From contig NZ_JBBUKT010000004.1 of the NCBI RefSeq assembly GCF_038066715.1, forward strand, positions 310,001 through 374,000: 64,000 nucleotides of DNA, given 5' to 3'. Made by a program: the position numbers and the translations under genes. The stretch is from Luteolibacter sp. Y139 (GTDB taxonomy: Bacteria; Verrucomicrobiota; Verrucomicrobiia; Verrucomicrobiales; Akkermansiaceae). A model generated the notes under the pieces. The model saw nothing but the letters and a program-made list of their open reading frames with translations, searched no databases and was not told the origin of the DNA. Below are positions 6,817-16,300 of the stretch, piece after piece (the stretch's first letter is position 1; every line of letters starts with the position of its first letter).

Positions 6817-7340
6817 GACTTGCCTCGCTTCTCGTAGATGATCGCCAACAGCAAAGTCGCCCAAGTGTCGCCGGTGCGGTAAAGGTGAGGTTCGTCGGCC
6901 CGGAAGGTGTGGGTCTCGCCGGCGGAGAGCATTTTCGTGTCCCCGATGGTGCCGACTTCGAGTTGGCCGCTGACGATGGTGATGACTTCGGAAGACCCGG
7001 GCAGGTGGGCTTCGGCCTCCCGGAGGGTATTCGGGGCGCAGGACATCCAGTAGGCATCGACGTGCGGATCGTCCTTTCCCTGATCGAGCAGCCTCACCTG
7101 GACGCCATCGCTGCCGATCGGCACACTGATGGGGCCAATGAGGGTTCCGAAGGGGACGTTCAGGCGGATGGCGAGCCGCCAGATGGTATCGAGGGTCGGG
7201 TTGCCGCGGCCTTGTTCGAGGCGCGAGAGGTTCGATTTGGCGATTCCGGCGTCGGCGGCGAGCTGGGACAGGGACAAGCCGCTTTCAAGGCGGAGTCCCT
7301 GAAGGTGCCGTCCGAGAATGTCGCGAGTCGATTGGTCCAT
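6795..7340 (-). CDS. XRE family transcriptional regulator with cupin sensor domain
   Basis: A 181-residue two-domain regulator. Residues ~8-62 form an XRE helix-turn-helix (LRLESGLSLSQLAADAGIAK then SNLSRLEQGRGNPTLDTIWRLA). Residues ~100-165 form a cupin-2 barrel (LPGSSEVITIVSGQLEVG, LSAGETHTFRADEPHLYR). Regulators of this layout often sit with azlCD and respond to an amino acid or related ligand bound in the cupin. The gene is first in the operon and overlaps azlC. Two overlapping inverted repeats lie 14-47 bases upstream of its ATG, so it very likely controls itself and azlCD. Confidence 0.9.
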   Translation of the reverse strand: MDQSTRDILGRHLQGLRLESGLSLSQLAADAGIAKSNLSRLEQGRGNPTLDTIWRLAIRLNVPFGTLIGPISVPIGSDGVQVRLLDQGKDDPHVDAYWMSCAPNTLREAEAHLPGSSEVITIVSGQLEVGTIGDTKMLSAGETHTFRADEPHLYRTGDTWATLLLAIIYEKRGKSCPAPKQ

Positions 7341-7353
7341 AGGAAACGCGTGG

Positions 7354-7387
7354 CGTTCGATTTATGGAACGTTCGATAAAAGGAACG
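7354..7387. promoter_or_regulatory. Two overlapping operator-like inverted repeats for the XRE-cupin regulator
   Basis: CGTTC-N8-GAACG occurs at 7354-7371 and again at 7370-7387, sharing two bases, with a 16-base offset. Each copy keeps CGTTCGAT in the left part and GGAACG on the right. The pair lies immediately upstream of the regulator's start codon. The spacing and the exact arm repetition suggest two dimers binding side by side. The binding protein is inferred. Confidence 0.65.
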
Positions 7388-7465
7388 ATCGGGGCCGTCA
7401 ACCCTCATCGAGTGGATGGGTCCGGACGCGGAGCCGATCCGCGAAAAGTGGAGAGAACCGCCAGC

Positions 7466-7741
7466 TTACGATCTGCCGGCTGGCTGCAGGGTCGTCGACT
7501 CTCGTGCGCTGGAGGCCCGGCCCGGGAAATTCTCCAAGAGCGAAAACTCACCATCAACGGCGGGCGGCGAAGAGATCACCTTCTCCAGCATCTCCGCGCG
7601 CCGGGTCCACCCCAGAAGCGTGGCGCAGCGGAGGCGCTGGCGCATCGTCTGGGTGGTGAACTTGAGCCTCGGGGGCAATCCTTGGATTGCTTCCCAAGCC
7701 TCGAGGGGTCTTCCGGAGTTGATCAGGCTTTCGATTGGCAC
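7466..7741 (-). CDS. Small hypothetical protein with TPR-like helices
   Basis: A 91-residue reading frame starting with GTG at 7741. The first half reads like a helical-hairpin repeat (SLINSGRPLEAWEAIQGLPP and MRQRLRCATLLGWTRRAEML), with regular Ala/Leu spacing reminiscent of tetratricopeptide proteins. The tail is Ser/Pro-rich and unstructured. Codon third positions are G/C-rich but not extremely so. No known family was recognised. It stands alone between the divergent operator of the azl operon and a phosphatidyltransferase gene. It could be a short lineage-specific gene or a chance frame. Confidence 0.45.
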   Translation of the reverse strand: MPIESLINSGRPLEAWEAIQGLPPRLKFTTQTMRQRLRCATLLGWTRRAEMLEKVISSPPAVDGEFSLLENFPGRASSARESTTLQPAGRS

Positions 7742-7885
7742 GGTAGTGGGGGCTGCGTGACCTGCTGAATAGGCTGCAAGATTTGCAAAGAATTCCGGAA
7801 TTTCAAGCCCTCCGAGGTTACGCTATCGCGTAGGAAATGATGTGTTGAAGAGCTTGGGTTCTGTGCTCGCGATGCGGGAAAATGG

Positions 7886-8491
7886 TCAGGTGGGATCGGG
7901 TTCCCGCCAGCGCAGGGCGTGGAAGAGCGAGGGGACGTCCGACCGCCATTTTCTCAGGACACAGGAAATGGCGAGCCCTTCCAGATCGGCGATGATGCCG
8001 AGGTAGACGGGCACTGCCAGCCATGCCCCGGTCTGGCGCAGGGCCAGCAGGGCGAAGAAGGCGGCGAAGAGGGAAATGCCCCAGAGCTTGGAGGACCACA
8101 TGTGATAGCTGGCCTCGCGGCCGAACTTGGCGAAATCGAAGGCGTAGCGGGTGAGTTCCAGGGCGGCGAGGGTGAGCAGGGCGGGGAAGTGGGCGCGAAT
8201 GGCCTCCGGATAGAGATGCCAGGCGGCGAAGGTGACGGCGGTGTAGAACAGCGTGTCCACGGCGCTATCCAGCCGGCGCAGGCCGGGTGTCGCCACCTGC
8301 AAGCGGCGGGCGATGACGCCGTCGAAGATGTCCGAGAAAAAGGCGAGCGTGAGGCAGAGGCCGAAGGCCGCGGGATGGGGACCATGCATTGCGAGAGCCG
8401 CCACGACCGGTGCGAGGAGAGCGCGGAGCAAGGTGAGCAGCAGCGGGGTTTTCAGCAGGAGGCGATTTCGTCGGGGAAGATCGGGAGCCAT
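7886..8491 (-). CDS. CDP-alcohol phosphatidyltransferase family protein
   Basis: A 201-residue integral membrane protein with about five to six helices. It carries the family motif at roughly residues 53-78: SDIFDGVIARR, followed by LDSAVD. All four catalytic/metal-binding aspartates are at the standard spacing; however, the conserved glycine expected four residues before the third Asp is Leu, with a Gly one residue earlier. Enzymes of this family join a CDP-activated lipid to an alcohol in phospholipid synthesis. The substrate cannot be told from sequence. ATG at 8491; no operon partner is evident. Confidence 0.85.
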   Translation of the reverse strand: MAPDLPRRNRLLLKTPLLLTLLRALLAPVVAALAMHGPHPAAFGLCLTLAFFSDIFDGVIARRLQVATPGLRRLDSAVDTLFYTAVTFAAWHLYPEAIRAHFPALLTLAALELTRYAFDFAKFGREASYHMWSSKLWGISLFAAFFALLALRQTGAWLAVPVYLGIIADLEGLAISCVLRKWRSDVPSLFHALRWREPDPT

Positions 8492-8741
8492 GATGGTGAT
8501 CCCTCTTGTATCCCGGTGACGATCCGAGGAGGGTATCGATTGAGAGAGCGGCTGGATCGGGATTTTCGATGAAGGCCGGGCCGTCGTTACAAACGGCGGG
8601 AGATCATCGTCGTTTGCGTTTTCCGGAACTTCCCGTGAACTTCAAGATTGCCAAACCTACATCTTGGAAGATGGGCAATCGGAACATCGGTGAAAGCGCA
8701 TCGGCCAAGGGGCGGGAAAGGTGAAGCACCCAGCTGAAGCC

Positions 8742-10292
8742 ATGAAACCCTTGCACTATCCCGGTCTGCTTGCCGCGCTTCTGTTGCTGCCCCTGCGCGC
8801 GGGCTTGGCCGCACTGACACCCATCACCACGGTGGAGACGAAGGTGATCTCCGTCACCGGGTTTCCCGGTGCCGAGCCTTCGCATACGGTCGTTTCCGAT
8901 TATGGATTCAGGCCATCCGTGATCCTGGCCGCGAATGCGGACAACACGAGCAACGTCGCTTTCCTGAACTCGTCGGGAACGGGGATCTCGATCCTGTCGT
9001 TGGATGCGGCGGGCAATCTAACAGGGCGGACCGATCCGGTGGTGTTGCAGTCGGCGACGAAGCTGGTGGGGTTCACGCGGATCCCGAGCGATGGAAGTTT
9101 CGCGATCTCGTATGCGAAGAACAATGCGACGAACGGGGCTGACTTCGAGTATTGGATCGCGCGGGTCAGTTCCGCGGGGGCGACGATTTTTTCCACCCTC
9201 GTGTTCGGAACGGTGGACAAGAACCAGGTGGGAGCGAAGGGCGAACCGGGCACGTTTTCGAGTGGCCGGATGGTTTTCAATCCCGCGACGCAACGACTGA
9301 TCGCGTATACGGGTCACACCCAAAAGTACAGCGACGGCGTGCGGCATCAGGGTGGCCATGTGGTGACTTGTAGCCTGAGCGGGGTGTTGGGCACGGTCAC
9401 ACCCGCGCTAACGTCGGAGTGGTACTGCAGCCACAACTTCGAGCAGCGGTTGCTGGTGGACGGGAATAATTTCTACACGCTGGCTCATGGCGATGCTTTC
9501 CCGCGAGCGCTGGTGTTCGGGCGATGGCTGGACGGGGCTGCGACTTCGTTCGTGGGGAACACCGAGTATTTCCCAATCAGCGGGACGGTGGGCAACAACA
9601 CCACGAGCACGCAGACCGGCGGCATGGTGAAGCTGGCGAACGGGAACTTCGGTGTGGTCTATAGCACCAAGCTCACCCGGAATAACTTCGACGTCCGCTA
9701 TGTGGAGATCACGCCGTCAGGCGTGGCGGGAACGCCGGTGTGGTTGACGAGTTATCCGGCGACTACCTTCGCGATTTTTCCGCGGATCGCGCGTTATGGG
9801 GACGCCGCCGCGATTTTCTGGGAAGAGGTGAAAGGGGGCGCGGTGGTGGCGGTGCGCTCGAAGTTGGTCGGGACGGCGGAGGCGGATGCGACGGCGCAGC
9901 GGACGGTTTCCGATGCGGCGGTGAGGCTGCCGGCCGTTTATGATATCGCGTCCTTGCCGAATGGTGGGATTCTGTGGGCGTCGAATCGTGGTGCCGGTTC
10001 GCTGGCGCTGCAGAGGGTGATAGCTCCGCCAGGGGATACGCTGCGGTTGCAGAACGTGGTGATTGGGAAGGTTGGGGCGAACTACACGGTCAGCGGGACG
10101 ATCAATGGCGGGGTGCCGCTGGGTGTCGTGTATCTTCAGGCGTCATCCAATCTGGGTGTTTCGGATGCGTGGCAGACGATTGCCGTGATCACGCTGAATG
10201 CTTCGGGGCAGGCGACGTTCGGGCCGGTGATTGATGCGGGGGGAAGTGCGGGGGCGAAGGATTTTTTCCGGGTGAATACGGTGGGGCCGTGA
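8742..10292 (+). CDS. Secreted protein of unknown function, beta-propeller-like
   Basis: About 516 residues. MKPLHYPGLLAALLLLPL is a good signal peptide ending near AGLAAL. The mature protein is rich in Gly, Thr, Ser and Val, with recurrent short strand patterns (LVGFTRIPSDGSFAISY, GGMVKLANGNFGVVYS, SLPNGGILWAS) spaced as in a propeller built from sequential blades. The last ~80 residues (LRLQNVVIGKVGANYTVSG) look like a separate beta-sandwich. A GTG at 8721 is a possible earlier start, but the ATG at 8742 gives the cleaner signal. No family was recognised. Confidence 0.75.
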   Translation: MKPLHYPGLLAALLLLPLRAGLAALTPITTVETKVISVTGFPGAEPSHTVVSDYGFRPSVILAANADNTSNVAFLNSSGTGISILSLDAAGNLTGRTDPVVLQSATKLVGFTRIPSDGSFAISYAKNNATNGADFEYWIARVSSAGATIFSTLVFGTVDKNQVGAKGEPGTFSSGRMVFNPATQRLIAYTGHTQKYSDGVRHQGGHVVTCSLSGVLGTVTPALTSEWYCSHNFEQRLLVDGNNFYTLAHGDAFPRALVFGRWLDGAATSFVGNTEYFPISGTVGNNTTSTQTGGMVKLANGNFGVVYSTKLTRNNFDVRYVEITPSGVAGTPVWLTSYPATTFAIFPRIARYGDAAAIFWEEVKGGAVVAVRSKLVGTAEADATAQRTVSDAAVRLPAVYDIASLPNGGILWASNRGAGSLALQRVIAPPGDTLRLQNVVIGKVGANYTVSGTINGGVPLGVVYLQASSNLGVSDAWQTIAVITLNASGQATFGPVIDAGGSAGAKDFFRVNTVGP

Positions 10293-10373
10293 GGCGAAAA
10301 TAGGGGCCGGGATGTATGGTGAATCAGTGCAGCGGAGGCGCTGGCCGAGTTACGGTGCGCGTAGTAGATCCGC

Positions 10374-10400
10374 GTCGACGGAACGTCGACACCCCTTAGG
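10374..10400. repeat. Palindromic intergenic repeat, copy 1
   Basis: GTCGACG-GAA-CGTCGAC lies just after the 3' end of the MFS-acyltransferase gene and is followed by ACCCCTTA. The same palindrome with a near-identical flank occurs at 24672-24696, so this is a dispersed element. It can form a 7-bp hairpin and may act in 3'-end formation. Confidence 0.6.
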
Positions 10401-12834
10401 CCGGGGCTGCGCTTCGCTGGTCCCGTGTTAGAAAAACGAAGCCTTCTTCATCGACGGTGGTGCCATCGGGCAGGGGCAGGCCATTGGGAACGGCGGGTCC
10501 TTGGAGGGTGGTGCCGTCGAGCCAGAAGCCGGGGAGGAGGATGCCGTGGGAGCCGGGCTTGCGGCCCGGTTGTTCCTGGCTGCCGGGGTGGGCTTTCGGG
10601 GGATCGGGCATGGACATGGCGACGATCACGCCGCCGATGGCGAGGCAGGGACAATGAAGCCAGCCGGGGTGGGCGAGCGGTTCGGTGGCGCGGTCGCTGA
10701 AGTCGAAGAACACGCCGCCGGGCTGGAGCTTCGAGGACTCGATCTTTTCGCGCAGGGCATTGCCCCCGAGCCAGTGGTTTTCCGAGCTGGGGTCGGGATA
10801 GGGTGACTCGCGACGGATCGCGTCGAATTGTTTCTCGAAGATCGCGAGGCCGGGGAGGGCGTCGGGAAGTGGATCGGAGTCCAGGGTTCCGAAGTCGGCG
10901 CCGCGCTGGAGAGCGTTGATGTGGGAGAGCTGGAGGGCATTGGCCTGGGCGGGGTCGCCGGCGCGTTCGGCGAGAGCGATGGCCGAGGCCTTCATCATTC
11001 CCTGGCGGATGCCTTCCAGGTCCGCGTCCTTCGGGTCCACCGGCGGGGCGAAGCCGACGCTGATGCCGTAACGCAGGCGCTGCGGGAATTTCGTGAAGAA
11101 GCGATTGCCTTCGAACGAGAAGATGGAGCCCCAGGCACCATCGGTCCATGTTGGGACGAGCGGGCAGCCGGCCTGGCGGGCGATGATTTCGAAGCCGCGC
11201 TTGAGTTCCCGGAGAGTGCCGGTGCGGGTGAGCTGGCCTTCCGGGAAGATGCAGACCACGTGTCCTTCCTTCAGCGCTTCGGCGGAGGCGCGGAGGGCTT
11301 CACGAGGCTTGGAGGAGGTGATGGGGACGGTGTCGAAGAGCTGGCTGAAGAGCCGGACGGCGGTATTGCCGGTGAAGCCGGCTTCCATGACGAAGCGCAC
11401 CGGGCGGGGGCAGGCGGCGGTGAGGAAGAAGGCGTCCGCCCAGGTGATGTGATTCGGCAGCAGGAGCACGCCGCCCTTTTGCGGGAAGTGCTCCGTGCCG
11501 GAGCTGCGGATCCGGTAGATCAGGCGGAGGATGGTCAGGCCAACGACGCGGACCAATTCCGCCGGGACCAGGCGGGCGCTGTGGACGGTGACGGCGCCGC
11601 AGATCAGCGCCGTGGGGATGAGCGCGAAGTGAATGCCGAGCCACCACGGGTTCCCCGCAAGCGGGCGGATGTAGCTGATGGCGGTGAGCCCCAGGGCCGC
11701 GATGATGGCACCCACGCATTCCTGCAAGTAGGCTGCTGCAAGAAGCTCGCCGCGGTGCTCGGCCGGGCAGCGATCCTGGAAGAATGCATTCAGCGGAGCG
11801 AGGAACACGGCGGCCGAAAATGCGGTGAAGCCGAGCACCAGCAGAAAGCCGCGGCCGGAGGGATCCGGCACCGCCAGCAACAAGGTGCCGATGGTCATGG
11901 CGATGCCCGCGAGCGGCACCCAGCCGAGTTCAATGCGCCGCCGCATCAGTACCGAGGCCACGCCGAAGCCACTCGCCATGCCGAGCGAGTTCGCGATCAT
12001 GTATTTCGACGCGGCGGTGCCGAAGCCGGTGGTGCCGCTGGTGAGTTCCTTGGCCACGCCGAGCGACCAGACATGGATGAAGGTGGCGAAGCCGACGAAG
12101 AAGGCGATGCCCACCGAGCTGCGTCGCAGCTCGGGATTCCGCCACAGATCCTTCATCTGGTGGAAATGCTGGAAGGCCAGCCTGGGGCTGAGCCGGTCGG
12201 CTTCTCCGCGGGGTGTGCGGGGAATCAGCAGGCTGAAGAATAAGGGGGGCAAGGCGAGGACGGTGATCACCCACAGGGGACCGCGAGCGGCCTGCCAGCC
12301 ATCGCTGCTGCCGTGCAGGCGGTGGTCGAAGGCGAGACCGGCCAGGATTTGCCCGGCCAGAATCGCCAGCATGCCGGTCATCTGTTGGATCGAGCTGGCG
12401 AAGCCGAGATGGCGGGAACCCACCAGTTCCTTCACGATGCCGGTCTTGGCCGGATTGAAAAAAGCCGTGAGCACCGCCAGCGTGAAGAAGCACACCATGG
12501 CCGCCTGGAAGCTCTGGGCCGCCATGGCTCCGCAGAGTCCGACGAGGATGACCAACTGGGTGACGGCGCAGGCCACCAGCACGTTCCGCTTGGGGAATCG
12601 ATCGCTCAGCCAGCCGGCCAGCGGGGCAAAGAGCAGGAAGGGCAGGGACAGGAGGAGCGGGGCGATCAGCTCCATCTTGGAGTCCTTCCCCATCAGCCAG
12701 CCGCCAAGCGGGATCAGCAGGAACTGGGCGGCCTTCTCGTTGAAGGCGCTCTGCGTCTGCTGGGCGATCAAGCTCCAGAATCCCGTCCATTCACGCCGCG
12801 TCGGCTCTTTTTCCACTTCCGGCGCTTCTTCCAT
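10396..12834 (-). CDS. MFS transporter-acyltransferase fusion (lysophospholipid transporter/acyltransferase type)
   Basis: 812 residues. Residues ~15-410 are a major facilitator domain with about 12 helices; GWLSDRFPKRNVLV is the loop 2-3 motif. Residues ~425-640 are a PlsC/LPLAT acyltransferase with NHITWAD (catalytic His and Asp) and FPEGQLTRTG (glycerolipid-binding block). Such LplT-PlsC fusions flip lysophospholipids inward and reacylate them. Full-length relatives often end in an AMP-dependent acyl-ACP ligase; here the last ~170 residues are too short and lack the AMP-binding YTSGTTGxPK motif, ending instead in a Pro-rich region (LLPGFWLDGTTLQGP). ATG at 12834. Stands alone, facing away from the downstream pseudopilin gene. 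Confidence 0.88.
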   Translation of the reverse strand: MEEAPEVEKEPTRREWTGFWSLIAQQTQSAFNEKAAQFLLIPLGGWLMGKDSKMELIAPLLLSLPFLLFAPLAGWLSDRFPKRNVLVACAVTQLVILVGLCGAMAAQSFQAAMVCFFTLAVLTAFFNPAKTGIVKELVGSRHLGFASSIQQMTGMLAILAGQILAGLAFDHRLHGSSDGWQAARGPLWVITVLALPPLFFSLLIPRTPRGEADRLSPRLAFQHFHQMKDLWRNPELRRSSVGIAFFVGFATFIHVWSLGVAKELTSGTTGFGTAASKYMIANSLGMASGFGVASVLMRRRIELGWVPLAGIAMTIGTLLLAVPDPSGRGFLLVLGFTAFSAAVFLAPLNAFFQDRCPAEHRGELLAAAYLQECVGAIIAALGLTAISYIRPLAGNPWWLGIHFALIPTALICGAVTVHSARLVPAELVRVVGLTILRLIYRIRSSGTEHFPQKGGVLLLPNHITWADAFFLTAACPRPVRFVMEAGFTGNTAVRLFSQLFDTVPITSSKPREALRASAEALKEGHVVCIFPEGQLTRTGTLRELKRGFEIIARQAGCPLVPTWTDGAWGSIFSFEGNRFFTKFPQRLRYGISVGFAPPVDPKDADLEGIRQGMMKASAIALAERAGDPAQANALQLSHINALQRGADFGTLDSDPLPDALPGLAIFEKQFDAIRRESPYPDPSSENHWLGGNALREKIESSKLQPGGVFFDFSDRATEPLAHPGWLHCPCLAIGGVIVAMSMPDPPKAHPGSQEQPGRKPGSHGILLPGFWLDGTTLQGPAVPNGLPLPDGTTVDEEGFVFLTRDQRSAAPA

Positions 12835-13353
12835 TCGGGCGGGACGTTAGGAAGATACCCCGCGGGCGGGAAGCGTGATATTCATCGCCGTGTCAGAGCG
12901 GGAAAAAGCAGCGATATCTGTAAAATCGTGCAAATTCCCGGCTGCGTAGCTTCCCGAGTGGACGCGGTTAGGAATGAGGTGGAGGGTGGTCGTCTTGATT
13001 ACTTTTTGGCAGGCGCAGTTAGAGTCTCAATGCACCGAGAAAACGGGTGCGAGCCGCGCTGTTGAGAGAATTCCGGGGGGCGGTTGCCTCCTTTCGCCAC
13101 CATCTGGCAATCCCGTGAAGCCGTCTGCCGCCCGCAGGTTCAAATATCCGGTTGACGAGGCTGCTGAAAAACCGGGTTTGGTGATTTCATACACCCGTAA
13201 CACGCAAGGATACAAGCGGCCGCGCGAAACGGTGGTACCTTGTCAAAACTTTCAAGGGAACACGTCAGTCACGTGGCCCCACTTTATTTCTGATTCCGTC
13301 CGAACCCACGCAGCGATTTCGGGAAAACCCCCGCTGACAGAAAAACGGGTTTG
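12835..13353. other. 519-base intergenic region, divergent
   Basis: Separates the MFS-acyltransferase gene (minus) from the giant pseudopilin gene (plus) and must hold both promoters. Open frames here lack the genome's codon pattern and are not credible. No strong hairpin, RNA gene or duplicated motif was seen. Confidence 0.5.
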
Positions 13354-16300
13354 ATGTATGCTCAAAGTAAGTACATGATTTTCCCCGTGAAACCCAACGT
13401 AGCCCAACGTCGCCGTCTTCGCCCGAGAGACCGGGGATTTGCCCTGGTCATTTCCCTTACCCTGATGGTGCTACTGACCGTGCTCGCGGTTGGACTGTTG
13501 GGACTGTCCTCGATTTCCCTGCGTGCCAGCGGCAACGGCCAAGCACGTGCCGAGGCCCAGTCGAATGCGCGGCTCGCCCTGATGCTGGCGATCGGCGAGC
13601 TGCAGACTTCGCTTGGCCCGGACCAGGCAATTTCGGCGCGCGCCTCCTCGATCAGCAAGAATTCCGCCGAGCCGAATCTGGTGGGTGCCTGGCACAGCTG
13701 GCATTGGACGCCGGGATCGAATTCCCCCAACTATGGTGAGAAGGCGGACAAGTTCCGCGGCTGGCTGGTTTCCACCAAGGATCCGAAGAGCGCGATGGAT
13801 ACCTCGCTGCCGGGCAACACGCTTTCCGACCCGGTGTGGATGGTTAATCCGGATACGGTGGGCCAGCCGCAGGGCAACGGTGCCACCGGACCCGCCCTGC
13901 GCGCCTCCAAGGTGCCGGTCGAGACCTCGGACAGCCAACTGGGAACCTTCGCATGGGCGGTGATGGACGAGAGCCAGAAGGCTCCGATCCAGCTTCCTGA
14001 CACCCATCCAACGACCGATGGCCAGAAGATTGCCCGGCGCACCGCGCCCGGCCGTGCCCGTCCGGAGGATATCGTGCCGGCGCTCGCGCCCGCAAAGCTT
14101 GGCGATCCGGCCAAGATCGTCTCGCTCGACAGCGCCGTGGTGGCGGTCGGCAAGGAGCAGGGTGAGGACATCCTGAAGTATCAGGCCGATCTCACCTCGC
14201 GCTCGGTGGGACTTCTGACGAACACGATCGACGGTGGCCTGAAGACCGACCTGACGACGGTTTTCGAATCTTCGACCGCCTCGCCAAACTTGGTCAACAA
14301 CCAGGTCACACTTTACAACACGGTGAACGACGGAGCCCCGCGCTGGGACTATCTCAAGTATCACTACCAGCTGAACAAGCGGGTTACTGCCACGGCCACG
14401 GGACAGCCGAAGATCACGCTGAACTCGACGGACCTGGCGATTCAGAAGACCCCTTTCGCGGGCTTGCGGACCAATCCCTCGGTGGAGCGCATGATGCCGG
14501 TGATCGCGAAGCTGCAGATCATGTTCTCGATGGTCTCGCACTACAATCACATCCAGGATCGCGTGGACTGGTGGAACGCGAATGGCAACCCGAAGGGCAA
14601 CACCAACTATGGTGTGCCGCACCTGGCGTATGACCCGGTCATCACGCTCTACAATCCCTACGACGTGGCGCTGGACCTGACCAAGCTGCGGGTGCGCATC
14701 TGGGATCCGCCGGTGCTCTTCGGGATGAAGAAGAATGCCGCCTGGCTCCGGGACGACTACGCTACCGGAAACTACCATGGGCTGGGCAGACTTCAGATCA
14801 GCAACCAGTTCGACGCAAATGCCCGCCGCTACTTCTCCTTCCTGCTGACGGACACGAGAGGGGCCGCCACCAATCCGCAGCCCGGCAACAAGATCGTGCT
14901 GCAGCCGGGCGAAGTGAAGGTCTTCTCGCCATGGGTCGAGGCTGACTGGAACTGGGAAAAGGAAACCGCCGGCGGCTACACCCCGCGCGCCTTCTTCGAC
15001 TGGAATGCGGGCAACAACTTCGGCAACCGCGACAACCGGACCGGCAACAACTTCGGCTTGGAAACCGTTCCCGGCTGGGACCCGCGCGCGGGCTTGCAGG
15101 TGGACCACCTGAGCTACTCGGACAACCGGCGCCCGCTGAGCACTCTCTATGATTTCGAAAATCCGGCACGAAAGGGTGATGGCTTTGTCCTGATCAAGCT
15201 GACGGACACCTTCAGCGTGGAAGCCCGCCCGGGCCGCCCGACGGCGCTCCCGACCCTGCCCGACTTCGAGGTCGACTTGCTCGCCGGTCAGGTTGCCAGC
15301 TCGACCGAGGACGTCTCGGGTGACATGCTGCGGTCCTACCGCTTCAAGCTGGGCAATCCGACCACCGAGATCAGTTCCAACCCGAGCAACCCGACCATCA
15401 AGCGGACCTTCCGCGTCGGCAGCATCCTTCAAATCCCGAAGGACAAGACGGTGGGCGGCAAGTCGCCCTTCGCCATCCTCTCGATGACGGCGAAGACCAC
15501 CAAGTCCAGTTTGGATTTCTCGATGCCGTGGCTTCACAACCACCCGGTGGTGGAAGGTGCCGAGCAGATCTCCACCCGCGTGGGCAACGCCCTGGACTCC
15601 TATGACCTTCGCTTCGAGGAAGTGCAGGACTTCAACAGCAACCCGGGCGGCATCGAATTCGATCCCGCCACCAAGCGCGGCTTCTACGGCTCGACTCCAT
15701 ACTCACAAGGCGGCGTCTCGAACGTGCCGATGTTCCGCGTGCCGCTGTTGCCGGCCTCCAGCCTGGGTGACCTGATTTCCGCGAACCTAGTTTCCAGCTC
15801 GAACCTGCCACGTGTGACCCACGCCCTCGGAAACTCGCGCGCCCATCCGCTGATCCCGGCCAATGCGGTGAGCCGCAAGGCTCCGACGGATAGCTTCGGC
15901 CTTACGACCCGCACGGCGTATGACATGCTGGACCACTCGTTCCTGATCAACGACGCGCTGTGGGATACCTCTTACTTCTCCACGGTGGCGACCTTCTCCA
16001 ACTCGATGGTGCAGGGCCCGAACCGCAAGAGCATGCTGGAAGAGTTCCTGGGTGGAACCCGCAAGCTGCTCAATCCGCGCCTGATGCCGATGCTCCAGGG
16101 CGACGGCTCCGCCAAGGACAAGTCCAGCCAGCTCGATTCGCTTTCCGACGAGGAGCTTTCCAAGCGGATCGGCAGCGTGCTCGGAATCGAAGGTCCCTTC
16201 AACGTGAACTCCGACTCGGTGCCGGCATGGAAGGCCATGCTCAGTTCGCTGCGGGGTTCCGACCTCAAGGGCTGGTCGCTGGTCGACATGTCCGAGGAGA

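Noticed and set aside
12974-13354. 126-codon plus-strand frame before the pseudopilin gene
   Set aside because: Composition and codon use are unlike the genome's genes; no start context or motif.
13471-15543. 690-codon minus-strand frame
   Set aside because: Antisense shadow of the pseudopilin-like gene; Arg/Val/Gly-rich without recognisable motifs.
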